Shown in pieces: positions 54,842 through 63,374 of a stretch of 64,000 nucleotides of DNA. The notes beneath the pieces are model-generated. The model was not told where the DNA came from and did no database searches. It saw nothing but the letters and a program-made list of their open reading frames with translations. Location: the NCBI RefSeq assembly GCF_002157225.2, contig NZ_CP020038.1, positions 4,804,501 through 4,868,500 of the forward strand, given 5' to 3'. The translations under genes were made by a program, and so were the position numbers. This stretch comes from Agarilytica rhodophyticola. Its GTDB lineage: Bacteria; Pseudomonadota; Gammaproteobacteria; Pseudomonadales; Cellvibrionaceae. How positions within the stretch are numbered: position 1 is the stretch's first letter; the number at the start of each line of letters is the position of its first letter.

Positions 54842-56196
54842 GTGCTCGATCTCTCCTCTCGCTTTCCTTTCTTTACTTGCTCGCCGTCCTGTTCTTGCTC
54901 ACTATCGTGCGACTCAGGCGTTTCATCCTCCTCAGTGGCCATTATCTGTCGGTTTACCGAATCCAGTATTTCGTCAAAAGCGCGCTTAATACGTGTCTTT
55001 CTATTTTGTTCTTCCTCAACATCCCAATTTTCTAACGCCAAACGACGCTCAAATACTTCATGGGGACTTAGCTCTTGCAAAGTTTCTTTAGCTTTCGCTC
55101 CGGAGCTGTGCAGACGAAGTGGACGCTGCCTGCGAAGCACAAGTACTTCTAGAGGTAAATCGGCAATCATTGCTTGGATGTGTTGCTGCAAATCATTCAA
55201 GTAGTCTTGGGTGCTGACCTCGATATGCAACCATGCATTAGCTTCGCACTGGTGCTTTTGAGCCAAACTCTTAATCTCAAGCTCGATAGTACTTAAATCA
55301 CCTTTAAGTAAATACATGGCTTGAAAAGTTGGCACTTGTTTATTAAGCACATCTACAAGAGTTCCATTTTCAAAACAAGCCAATAAAACAGACTTAGCCT
55401 TGCCTAGTTCATCAAAACTGAGAGGTATTGGTGAGCCTGAATATCGAATATGCTCACAATCTGCAACTTTTTGTGTTCTATGAATATGGCCAAGGGCAAT
55501 ATAATCTGCTGTAGGAAAGGCGGATGCGGGGAATGCTTCTAGAGCGCCGATATAAATATCCCGTACTGACTCTGAGGTTTTTGCACCAACAGTTGTCAAA
55601 TGACCAGTAACAATAATTGGTACACTTTTATTATGCTGTTGCAAAATGTCTTGCTGATATTGCTGGGCGATGTGGTATGTTTGCTGATAGTGATCCGCAA
55701 TGGCTTGCTGCAAATTACGCTGTTTTTCAAGACCACTATCTCCTGCATGACTATGAATAATGTCTCGTGGTCGCAAATAAGGTATCGCACAAACAATTGC
55801 CTGAGGCTCATCTAGTGCATCATTCAAAACAATGACATGCTGGTTAAGATCAGCAAATGCACCCGGGACAACATGGGTATTGAAATGAGCCAACAGAGAT
55901 TTTGATTCGCCCAAGGTTGCCGTAGAATCGTGGTTTCCACCTAATATAACAAGCTGAATGTTGTGTTTCTGAAGATTTACAACAAATTGGTTATATAACT
56001 CTCGCGCGTAACTCGGTGGCGCTCCCGTATCAAAGATATCACCAGCCACAATAATTGCATCCACTGCGTTTTCTACTGCTGTGCTAATTAGCCATGCTAA
56101 GAACTGATGGTGTTCATTCTTCCGGCTTTTACCGAAAAAGTGCTGGCCAAGATGCCAATCAGATGTATGTATTATTTTGAAATACTTACTGCTCAT
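54838..56196 (-). CDS. sbcD: Exonuclease subunit SbcD
   Basis: A 452-residue metallophosphoesterase nuclease. HTSDWHLGQHFFGKSR (about 10-25), VAGDIFDTGAPPS (about 51-63), LGGNHDS (about 87-93) and HLTTVGAKTSESVRD with ALGHIHR supply the Mn-binding residues. The C-terminal capping domain ends in a charged, Glu/Lys-rich tail of about 50 residues that is longer than usual. It is the nuclease subunit of SbcCD. It is upstream of sbcC with a 4-bp overlap. The start ATG has weak GGGGG-containing upstream sequence. Confidence 0.96.
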   Translation of the reverse strand: MSSKYFKIIHTSDWHLGQHFFGKSRKNEHHQFLAWLISTAVENAVDAIIVAGDIFDTGAPPSYARELYNQFVVNLQKHNIQLVILGGNHDSTATLGESKSLLAHFNTHVVPGAFADLNQHVIVLNDALDEPQAIVCAIPYLRPRDIIHSHAGDSGLEKQRNLQQAIADHYQQTYHIAQQYQQDILQQHNKSVPIIVTGHLTTVGAKTSESVRDIYIGALEAFPASAFPTADYIALGHIHRTQKVADCEHIRYSGSPIPLSFDELGKAKSVLLACFENGTLVDVLNKQVPTFQAMYLLKGDLSTIELEIKSLAQKHQCEANAWLHIEVSTQDYLNDLQQHIQAMIADLPLEVLVLRRQRPLRLHSSGAKAKETLQELSPHEVFERRLALENWDVEEEQNRKTRIKRAFDEILDSVNRQIMATEEDETPESHDSEQEQDGEQVKKGKREERSST

Positions 56197-56670
56197 ATAT
56201 GTTGGGGGTTATCTCTTGCAACTTTATAGGGCGGTTATTTTAATTATTGTAAATACAACAACAAGAGCTTTATTAAAGTTGTGGCAATATAACATCGCCT
56301 CTTGGTTTTTTATGTTACCGCTTTTTAAACTGACACATTGTTTGTATATGCTCTCTGCAGATATGTCACCTAAATCATTATATTTTCGTGTATTAATTCT
56401 TTTTCAATGCTAAAAAACACTTTTTTGAGTGTTTTAACCATTGCATATTTTTCTCTGCCTAAATTATTCCAAACTGGTGCATCCATTATCGTTAGTGGTT
56501 TTCGTCATACAGCCTTAAAAAAAACTTCTAAATCGTATGAAGTGCGAGAAAAACACCTATTTACCTATCTTTTATTTGACATTTGCACGTACCTATTATG
56601 TATTTTAGCGTCACAATTTGATCAAACGATCATACTCTCAAAAATACAATTAGAAACTTAGGTGCTTAGA
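56197..56670. other. Upstream region of acyltransferase/kinase pair
   Basis: There are 474 bp between divergent genes. It holds a hairpin AAAACACT-TTTTTG-AGTGTTTT (56414-56435). A TTTGATCAAA palindrome followed by CGATCAT (about 56620-56636) sits 35-50 bp before the acyltransferase start and could be an operator. A reading frame at 56407-56661 lacks a ribosome site and is not called. Confidence 0.45.
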
Positions 56671-57387
56671 ATGAATAACTCTCAGGAAAATATACACACT
56701 GCGGCGGAGCAATATGCTCATCCAAAAACAATTAATGAATATAGCAATCAGCGAGCCTACGGACCGCTGTTGGATACAGTGTTTAGACTGCGATACCAAA
56801 GCTACAGCACAGAAGGGTTTATAAAAGCCAATGATAGCAAACTGTTTTTCGATGAATTCGATGATAAACCTAATTGCACCTCTTATTTAACTTTTTATAA
56901 GGAAAGCTATAAAGAAGGCCATAGGGAACACTATCAAGAACGCGCAATAGCCTCTATACGCTCGTGTATGTATACTCCTGGTAGCGACCAAACTATACCT
57001 ATAATGGAAGTATTCGAGAAAGAAATTGATAATTCCATCGGTTTAGACAATACGATGTTAGAAATAAATAAGTTTGTGATCGCACCGCATTTTCAGAGGC
57101 GCGGAGGTATTACGGCAAGGTTTATGGTGTATGCAAATGTAGTCAATGCCGCACTGGATCAAGGAGCAAAATATCTCGTTGCAGCTGTGCGAGAGGAACA
57201 CATTCAGTATAATCATTCAATGTTTGGATTTGAGCTAGCATCAGAGCCCCGCTCTTATCCACACCTTAAATTCAAGACTGCGCTGATGGTATGTGATGAT
57301 ATTGAGCGTGTTCGAAGAAGATTAGATAAAAAATTAGGTAAACGGAAAGTTTTCAATGACTCACCACTTAGCTACGGCGTTTGTTGA
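56671..57387 (+). CDS. N-acyl amino acid synthase (FeeM)/autoinducer-synthase-like acyltransferase
   Basis: The start is at 56671, with AGGTG upstream. The 238-residue protein has the LuxI/FeeM/PEP-CTERM-acyltransferase GNAT outline: VFRLRYQSYSTEGFI (about 37-51), then DEFDDKPNCTSYLTFYKE and AIASIRSCMYTPGS. A core block EINKFVIAPHFQRRGG (about 131-146) and YLVAAVREEHIQYNHSMFGFE follow. Such enzymes join an acyl chain from acyl-ACP to an amino acid or other amine to make a signal or lipid. It is not a canonical LuxI in wording. The kinase gene starts 32 bp inside its 3' end, which makes a signal-synthase/sensor pairing the leading idea. Confidence 0.72.
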   Translation: MNNSQENIHTAAEQYAHPKTINEYSNQRAYGPLLDTVFRLRYQSYSTEGFIKANDSKLFFDEFDDKPNCTSYLTFYKESYKEGHREHYQERAIASIRSCMYTPGSDQTIPIMEVFEKEIDNSIGLDNTMLEINKFVIAPHFQRRGGITARFMVYANVVNAALDQGAKYLVAAVREEHIQYNHSMFGFELASEPRSYPHLKFKTALMVCDDIERVRRRLDKKLGKRKVFNDSPLSYGVC

Positions 57388-59359
57388 TTTTTGTGTTGCA
57401 TTTATAGCACTATCTAGTAAAAACGCTCCAGCATCCCGCCCGATGTCACTGGTAGCAGTGAGTATGGGATGCTGGTCACTAGAGCTATTTATTCTTGGCT
57501 CAGTGGCTGACTTTGAAACCCTTAACACGTTATTTCATATTACTCGCTGGGGAATGTTTCTTATTCCTCCCAGCCTAACACTACTCACATGGTATTTAAT
57601 TGGTAATAAGTCAATACGCTTTTTGTACGCTGTTATTATTCCTGGCTTTGCCACGAGCGTATTATTGTGCATATTGAACTTTTTTGTTTTTCCCTCTGAA
57701 TTAGAGCGAGTTATCGACGGCTACCAGCCTAAGCCAGATGCAATTTATAATGCTTTTTCACTTCTCTTTATAGCGTGTCTGATCAGCTGCATTGCGCTGG
57801 GCATCAAGCGTTTTAACAACGCTACGCACCGAGAAAAGCAACGAATCAAATGGTTGCTCATCGTATTATTGGGCACGCTATCATTAGGCTTATTAAGTAT
57901 GCTTTTACTGCGCTATCCGTTTTATCTTAAATTGGTAGGTGCAACCATTAATATGCTCTTCATTGGTCTGCTATTTTATGCAACCATCCAACACCACTTA
58001 ATGGATATCAAAGCGGCTATGAGCGTAGGCTTGGTAAAAGCTGCAGCCGTGGCGGTCATTTTGTGGGGATACTTCTTTATTAATTCCTTATTTGAACAAC
58101 CTTCCGATGCCACCGGCCACATCGTTATTATGGCTGTTTTTGTCTACCTAGTATTAGAAATTTATCCTAAGTACAGAGATTGGGCACTGCTTAAAACCAA
58201 AAAGCTTGTGTCGCGCATGCAATATGACCATCAGACGCTAAAACAAAACTCCCGCTTAATGCTTGAGGCAAGCTTCGATTCCCTCGCATTTGGGCAAGTA
58301 CTGCATTACATCTTTTCTGAAAACATGAATCTTTCGAGCTACTACTCATTTTCAGTTAACTCAGAAAACAATACTTTGATCCAGGAAAACTTCGTTGAAA
58401 GCAAAGAATTTATCAAAGATTCAATGTTTAATGAAAACATGATCGGCTTATGTCGCCGGCGCTCGGGCTTTACCTCGGTGGATGAATGCGAGGGATATAC
58501 ACGGGAATCATTGGAAAAAAACGATATTTTAGGATTCATTAGTATCAATTATCAGGATAGGCTACTGATGGTTATCCTTTTAGGAAGACCTTTAGATGAG
58601 GATTATTACTCATACGACGATTTAGTATTGTTCGAATGGCTGTCGGCGGAACTTGGCCCTACCATTGTCAAGATTAGCAAGATTGACGAGGTTCACAATG
58701 ATCTGAATGATGCAAAGAAGACGCTGTCATTGTTAGACCTTATGAATCACTATCATCATGATATCAAGGCTCCACTATCGATTATCGATGGTGTAATCTC
58801 AAATAATGTTTATGACAATGACAAACAGAATGCCGTAGTGCTCGAACAGGTGAGTCGCATTCAGAAGCTCATAACAACCATGGCAAGTGTATTCCAAGGA
58901 CATCGCAGTCGCAAAGAGCAGCCGGTGGTGTTAACAGATCTTTTGATCGAGTGTATTACCGTATTTGATGGACAAATTGACAGTGTCGACTATGACATTA
59001 ATGAAATACCCAAAATCTGGGGCGATAAAGAAGACCTAAAGATTCTTTTCATCAACTTGATCAAAAATGCAATTGAAGCTGCAGCCGTGCCCGGCGCAGT
59101 CTATATTCGGGTAAAATCATGGCTGGATGTAAATCGCCCCTGTATATCTATTCAAGACAACGGTATTGGCATGTCTAATCGCCATGTGGATAACCTATTT
59201 CTGCGAGCCTACTCAACCAAACCCAATGGCAGCGGCATCGGCATGCAAGCGGTTAAACGTATACTCAACGAGCATCACGCGGAAGTTGAAGTATTAAGTA
59301 AAGAAGGCGCAGGCTCAACTTTTATTATCCGCTTTCCCCCACCTTATGACTACGTTTAA
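57356..59359 (+). CDS. 7TM-type membrane sensor histidine kinase with GAF-like domain
   Basis: The ATG lies inside the acyltransferase gene, with GGAAAG 6 bp upstream. The 667-residue protein has about seven to eight N-terminal helices (residues 1-270) of the HisKA_7TM/PrsK type (HITRWGMFLIPPSLTLLTWYL). A GAF-like domain (about 300-440) follows, then the phosphoacceptor His468 in HYHHDIKAPLS. An HATPase has N-box FINLIKNAIEAA, DNGIGMS and TKPNGSGIGMQAVKR. No response regulator is adjacent, so it is an orphan kinase whose partner lies elsewhere. It probably senses a hydrophobic ligand, plausibly the product of the gene it overlaps. Confidence 0.9.
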   Translation: MTHHLATAFVDFCVAFIALSSKNAPASRPMSLVAVSMGCWSLELFILGSVADFETLNTLFHITRWGMFLIPPSLTLLTWYLIGNKSIRFLYAVIIPGFATSVLLCILNFFVFPSELERVIDGYQPKPDAIYNAFSLLFIACLISCIALGIKRFNNATHREKQRIKWLLIVLLGTLSLGLLSMLLLRYPFYLKLVGATINMLFIGLLFYATIQHHLMDIKAAMSVGLVKAAAVAVILWGYFFINSLFEQPSDATGHIVIMAVFVYLVLEIYPKYRDWALLKTKKLVSRMQYDHQTLKQNSRLMLEASFDSLAFGQVLHYIFSENMNLSSYYSFSVNSENNTLIQENFVESKEFIKDSMFNENMIGLCRRRSGFTSVDECEGYTRESLEKNDILGFISINYQDRLLMVILLGRPLDEDYYSYDDLVLFEWLSAELGPTIVKISKIDEVHNDLNDAKKTLSLLDLMNHYHHDIKAPLSIIDGVISNNVYDNDKQNAVVLEQVSRIQKLITTMASVFQGHRSRKEQPVVLTDLLIECITVFDGQIDSVDYDINEIPKIWGDKEDLKILFINLIKNAIEAAAVPGAVYIRVKSWLDVNRPCISIQDNGIGMSNRHVDNLFLRAYSTKPNGSGIGMQAVKRILNEHHAEVEVLSKEGAGSTFIIRFPPPYDYV

Positions 59360-59433
59360 ATCCGGCCGAGCTTGTTCGCTATTCCCGATAGCTAGCAAGC
59401 CCCAATTAAGCCTCTATAGAGCATCAAACACTA

Positions 59434-59874
59434 CTATTTGTGTTTAATATTCATCGTGATGTCTGCTGTAAAGCATTTATTCCCATCCGTATCAAAAGCC
59501 GCTACCGGAACGACGACTTCTCCCGGCTTGGAGAAATCCACATCAGCAGCATCACAGACGACACGCAGATCTGTCTTAGCCTTAGCCAAGTAGGCAACCG
59601 TCATTCCTTGAGGAATCCAGCGAGCGCCTTCAGGTATCGATACATCTGTTGCCATACCACCAACCAGCTCAGCAGCATTACACATGGCAATCGCATGGAT
59701 AGTGCCTAAGTGGTTGTGGACTTTTTTCTGATTGCGTAGCATGGTTTCGCAATAGCCCGGCTTAAGAGAAGTAATTTCCGGATCGATAGTGGCAAAATAA
59801 GGCGCGACTTGCTCAACACCTTTGGAAAAGGCCTCAGGCCCCATTTGATTGTACATTGCTAAAAACTGGCTCAT
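59434..59874 (-). CDS. DUF4442 hotdog-fold thioesterase-like protein
   Basis: I start at 59874 (MSQFLAMYNQMGPEAFSKGV), with AAGGTG about 6 bp upstream; further codons are open to 59940 but overlap the MarR gene. The 146-residue protein has the hotdog/PaaI-like signature VHNHLGTIHAIAMCNAAELVGGMA (about 62-85) and the DUF4442 strand pattern. These act on acyl-thioesters, often acyl-CoA. It is the second gene of an operon with the MarR regulator (16 bp apart). It is convergent with the acyltransferase-kinase pair, which may or may not be a functional link. Confidence 0.85.
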   Translation of the reverse strand: MSQFLAMYNQMGPEAFSKGVEQVAPYFATIDPEITSLKPGYCETMLRNQKKVHNHLGTIHAIAMCNAAELVGGMATDVSIPEGARWIPQGMTVAYLAKAKTDLRVVCDAADVDFSKPGEVVVPVAAFDTDGNKCFTADITMNIKHK

Positions 59875-59890
59875 AACCAACACCTTTTTA

Positions 59891-60313
59891 TTATTTATTG
59901 GTAGTATCCTGCATACACGCACCCAAAAAACGCACGACAACGGCTATTTCTTCTTGCGAAAACCCCTTAATGAGCTGCTCATTAAATTGATCGATAAGTG
60001 GAAAGATAACAGGAAGTTTATTTTTACCTTGCTCGGTAAGATAAATACGCGAAGCACGAGCATCATCATTACAAGCTCTGCGTTCGATTAAATCGTTTTT
60101 CTCCATTCTGGAAATCAACCCCGTGGTGGCTGGATGCTTTAAACCTAAAGCGACGGATAGATCCCGCTGCAAACAGCCTTCATCCTTCGCAATATAAAGA
60201 AGCGCTGCAACCTGGGTTACCGGCACTCCCAACACTTCCTCACTTTTTGTATTTGCATACTTAAAAATTCGGTGTTGAGCTTTGTTAATTAGAAAAAAAA
60301 GCCGATTATCCAC
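59891..60313 (-). CDS. MarR family transcriptional regulator
   Basis: The start is GTG at 60313, with AGGAA about 7 bp upstream; an ATG overlaps it in another frame. The 140-residue protein is a MarR winged helix: VTQVAALLYIAKDEGCLQRDLSVALGLKHPATTGLISRMEKNDLIERRACNDDARASRIYLTEQGK carries the recognition helix and the wing DDARASR. It precedes the thioesterase gene by 16 bp. A strong inverted repeat at 60350-60389, about 40 bp upstream of its start, is the probable operator, which implies autoregulation of both genes. Confidence 0.93.
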   Translation of the reverse strand: MDNRLFFLINKAQHRIFKYANTKSEEVLGVPVTQVAALLYIAKDEGCLQRDLSVALGLKHPATTGLISRMEKNDLIERRACNDDARASRIYLTEQGKNKLPVIFPLIDQFNEQLIKGFSQEEIAVVVRFLGACMQDTTNK

Positions 60314-60349
60314 ATCAAAATTCCTGATTTAAGGGCTCGATTTAAGAAT

Positions 60350-60389
60350 TTAGTTCGTATACGACATATATAGTTTACATACGAACTAA
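60350..60389. promoter_or_regulatory. MarR operator-like inverted repeat
   Basis: Perfect 11-bp arms TTAGTTCGTAT (60350-60360) and ATACGAACTAA (60379-60389) flank an 18-bp centre. CGTATACG lies across the inner edge of the first arm. The location just upstream of the marR-type gene fits an autoregulatory site. Confidence 0.65.
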
Positions 60390-60587
60390 TAACTTGCAAG
60401 CAGTAACGAACACGTTGCTCTTAAAACATTGGAAAACAGTCCTAGCAACTTCAATTAAAACCAAATGCAACAGTTATCTTATAGATAAGGTACACTACCG
60501 GTTTAGATCGCCATTGAAAGATGTAACCTACTGATATAATGGCGAAAATTGTGAAAAGATATTTATCGATAACAAGCTGTTGGATAT

Positions 60588-61562
60588 ATGAAGGTTTTAG
60601 ACAGGCGCTTCTCAATCGCCCCCATGATGGATTGGAGTGACAAACACTGCCGCTACTTTTGGCGTTTACTCTCAAAGCAAAGCTTACTTTATACTGAAAT
60701 GGTGGTCTCAGGTGCGATCATTCATGGTGACAAGAACCGTTTTCTAGACTTTAACCCCGAAGAACATCCTATTGCCCTGCAAATAGGAGGCAGTGAGCCT
60801 GAAGAACTAGCCAAGTGTGCAAAGCTTGCACAGAGCTGGGGCTATGATGAGATCAATCTAAACTGCGGATGCCCAAGTGATCGAGTTCAGTCTGGCAGAA
60901 TAGGTGCGATTTTAATGACCGAGCCCGATCTAGTAGCCCGTTGTGTGGAGGCTATGAGTGAGGCTTGTACAATCCCTGTAACCGTAAAACATCGCATCGG
61001 TGTGGATGATATGGATGACTACCCTGATATGCACCACTTCGTTTCAAAAGTGGCCGATGCGGGTTGTCAAACGTTTATCGTGCATGCTCGGAAGGCTTGG
61101 TTAAAAGGCTTGAGTCCGAAACAAAATCGAGAGATCCCCCCCCTAAAATACGAACATGTTTACCAACTAAAACACGACTTCCCAGCACTTAACATTGTCA
61201 TTAACGGCGGCATTACAACTATTGAACAGTCACAAAGCTTATTGAAGCATGTAGATGGTGTGATGATTGGACGCGAAGCCTACAACAACCCTTTTTTTCT
61301 TGCCCAAGTGGATCATGCACTGTTTGAGTCAGCTCCAAATACCACTACACGTAAGGATATTATCGAATCCTATATTCACTACTGTGACACCCACGTTAAT
61401 AATGGACAGCGTTTGCACCATATGAGCCGACATATCCTCGGTTTATTCCAAGGCCAGCCTCGAGCACGCTTATTTCGTCGCTACGTTACGGAAAATGCGA
61501 ATAAACCAGAGGCAACCACCGATATTCTGCGCCAAGCACTGGCTCTTTTAGACAAAAACTAA
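60588..61562 (+). CDS. dusA: tRNA-dihydrouridine synthase A
   Basis: A 324-residue FMN enzyme with a TIM barrel. RRFSIAPMMDWSDKHCRYFWRLLSKQSLLYTEMVVSGAIIHG is the DusA start. LNCGCPSDRVQSGRIGAILM holds the catalytic Cys (about 103). Lys/Arg residues in TVKHRIGVDD and the HARKAWLKGLSPKQNRE block are for tRNA binding. It reduces uridines in tRNA D-loops (U20 type). The start has only a weak ribosome site (TTGGA). It is monocistronic and 128 bp upstream of transaldolase. Confidence 0.95.
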   Translation: MKVLDRRFSIAPMMDWSDKHCRYFWRLLSKQSLLYTEMVVSGAIIHGDKNRFLDFNPEEHPIALQIGGSEPEELAKCAKLAQSWGYDEINLNCGCPSDRVQSGRIGAILMTEPDLVARCVEAMSEACTIPVTVKHRIGVDDMDDYPDMHHFVSKVADAGCQTFIVHARKAWLKGLSPKQNREIPPLKYEHVYQLKHDFPALNIVINGGITTIEQSQSLLKHVDGVMIGREAYNNPFFLAQVDHALFESAPNTTTRKDIIESYIHYCDTHVNNGQRLHHMSRHILGLFQGQPRARLFRRYVTENANKPEATTDILRQALALLDKN

Positions 61563-61689
61563 GCGATGATTAAGGCGTCAGAGGAAAAAACCGCCACAAA
61601 CCCCAATCGCCAATTGCATTTTGGTTGTGCTCGAAGCATATCAGTCGGATAATGGTATGTGCATACGATCACAAGTTTATGAGGAAGAT

Positions 61690-62625
61690 ATGAGCAATAA
61701 ACTAGAACAGCTTAAGCAATATTCTGATGTTGTTGCAGATACTGGCGATATTGAAGCAATTAAGCGTTATCAGCCAATTGATGCAACCACCAACCCATCT
61801 CTGCTCTACAAAGCCGCACAAATGGAACAATACGGCTCTCTAGTGGATAAAGCCCTCGCTAACGCGGCTTCCATCGGCGAAGCTTGCGACCAATTAGCCG
61901 TTGCTATCGGTTCAGAAATCTTAACGGTTGTTCCAGGACGTATTTCAACCGAAGTGGACGCTCGCCTATCTTTCGATACTAAAGCAAGCGTAGAAAAAGC
62001 GAAAAAGCTGATCGGTTTATATGAGGCCGCAGGCTACGGTAAAGACCGCATTTTGATTAAGCTTGCCTCCACATGGGAAGGTATTCGTGCAGCAGAAATT
62101 TTAGAAAAGGATGGTATCAACTGTAACCTTACATTGTTGTTCTCATTTAGCCAAGCTGCGGCTTGTGCCGATGCTGGTGCATTTTTGATATCACCCTTTG
62201 TAGGACGTATTCTAGATTGGTATAAAGCCAATACAGATAAAAAAGAATACAGCCCATTCGAAGATCCAGGTGTGCAGTCAGTAACAAAGATCTATAACTA
62301 CTACAAACAGCACGATTACAAAACTGTTGTTATGGGGGCGAGCTTCCGTAACACTGGCGAGCTAGAAGCACTAGCCGGTTGTGATCGTCTTACTATTAGC
62401 CCAGCACTCTTAGGCGAACTTGAAAACGATAACAATACTCTTGAACGAGTGCTATCACCAGATAGCAGTGGCGAAGCTATTGCAAAAACTATCGAGAGTG
62501 AAGCTCAATTCCGTTTTTCAAATAACGAAGACGCGATGGCAACAGAAAAACTTTCTGAAGGTATTCGTAACTTTGTGAAAGATCAAGTTAACCTTGAAAA
62601 TTTCTTAAAATCTAAGAAAAACTAA
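61690..62625 (+). CDS. tal: Transaldolase
   Basis: The ATG at 61690 ([20 protein letters not shown]) has GAGGAAG just upstream and matches the known family start; the frame is open earlier. The 311-residue enzyme is a TalB-type aldolase: [37 protein letters not shown], the Schiff-base Lys in [18 protein letters not shown], and [18 protein letters not shown]. It moves a dihydroxyacetone unit between sedoheptulose 7-phosphate and glyceraldehyde 3-phosphate in the pentose-phosphate pathway. An inverted repeat lies just after its stop. Confidence 0.96.
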   Translation: MSNKLEQLKQYSDVVADTGDIEAIKRYQPIDATTNPSLLYKAAQMEQYGSLVDKALANAASIGEACDQLAVAIGSEILTVVPGRISTEVDARLSFDTKASVEKAKKLIGLYEAAGYGKDRILIKLASTWEGIRAAEILEKDGINCNLTLLFSFSQAAACADAGAFLISPFVGRILDWYKANTDKKEYSPFEDPGVQSVTKIYNYYKQHDYKTVVMGASFRNTGELEALAGCDRLTISPALLGELENDNNTLERVLSPDSSGEAIAKTIESEAQFRFSNNEDAMATEKLSEGIRNFVKDQVNLENFLKSKKN

Positions 62626-62644
62626 CTCAGTTTTTTTAGAATTA

Positions 62645-62687
62645 GTGTAAGTAAGCCTAAAAATTCATAAGTTTAGCTTACTTACAC
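62645..62687 (+). terminator. Stem-loop downstream of transaldolase
   Basis: A perfect 12-bp stem (62645-62656 with 62676-62687, GTGTAAGTAAGC) extends inwards by TAAA/TTTA after a one-base bulge. The T-run is weak. Confidence 0.5.
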
Positions 62688-63331
62688 CTCTTAATAATAT
62701 TTTAACTCTCATTATTTCCTGCCCTCCTTACTAATTACTCCGCAAGAAAAGCAACCAATTCGCCAAAATTACGCACTTAAATCACTCATACTTTTATGTA
62801 AAGCTTCTTTACATAACTTTTTAACTTGGCTGTAAAAACATAAGTTAATTAATATTTTTACGTTTTAGTTTTGCAGCTTACTTTTATATTATCTAAACAT
62901 ATAAATAGATTTATTATTTTGTAAAAATTTTATCTTATTAAAGAACGGTTAAGTTATGTAAAGAAGACAACTAACAGCTAATAAATCTTATTCATTAATA
63001 TAAAATAGTTTGCAATAAACAGGAGAAATCATAATTAAGAAGTGTAAAAAAACTAGGTGACCGCACTCTCTTAACCCTCCTAAACTTAAGAAGCGCTCAC
63101 TTACTTTTTTTCAGAAAAATAAAAAAACAACAATTAAAAATATATTTTTATTTTTAATAAAGAATTAATTTAGCACGTAAAAAATTTCCTTATTAATTAC
63201 ACTTAAATAATAATGTGTAATTTTTGCAATAATAAAATGTGAATAAACTCTCAATTTATTATTGGTGTTTAAGGTGAAGCCGATCAAGGCGACAAAGACC
63301 ATAGGTTATATTCAAAAAATATGGAAAAATA

Positions 63332-63344
63332 TTAGTATTACCAA
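63332..63344. promoter_or_regulatory. TTAGTA-T-TACCAA palindrome-like site
   Basis: It has the same shape as the site at 8879-8891 with one arm mismatch. It is 30 bp before the DUF1800 gene start, where it could act as an operator. A GntR-type regulator is only a guess. Confidence 0.3.
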
Positions 63345-63374
63345 TGATAATAAAAATTACTCACGTACCGACCT

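Larger units (their letters stand above)
62626..63374. other. Long AT-rich leader region with inverted repeats
   Basis: There are about 750 bp without a gene. TTATGTAAAG occurs three times: 62794-62803, inverted at 62807-62816, and 62954-62963. CTTAAGAAG-type words recur at about 63035-63100. It is probably the control region of the DUF1800 gene. Confidence 0.45.

Noticed and set aside
56407-56661. 84-codon frame before the acyltransferase gene
   Set aside because: No ribosome site, AT-driven hydrophobic composition, and it starts beside a hairpin; kept as non-coding.
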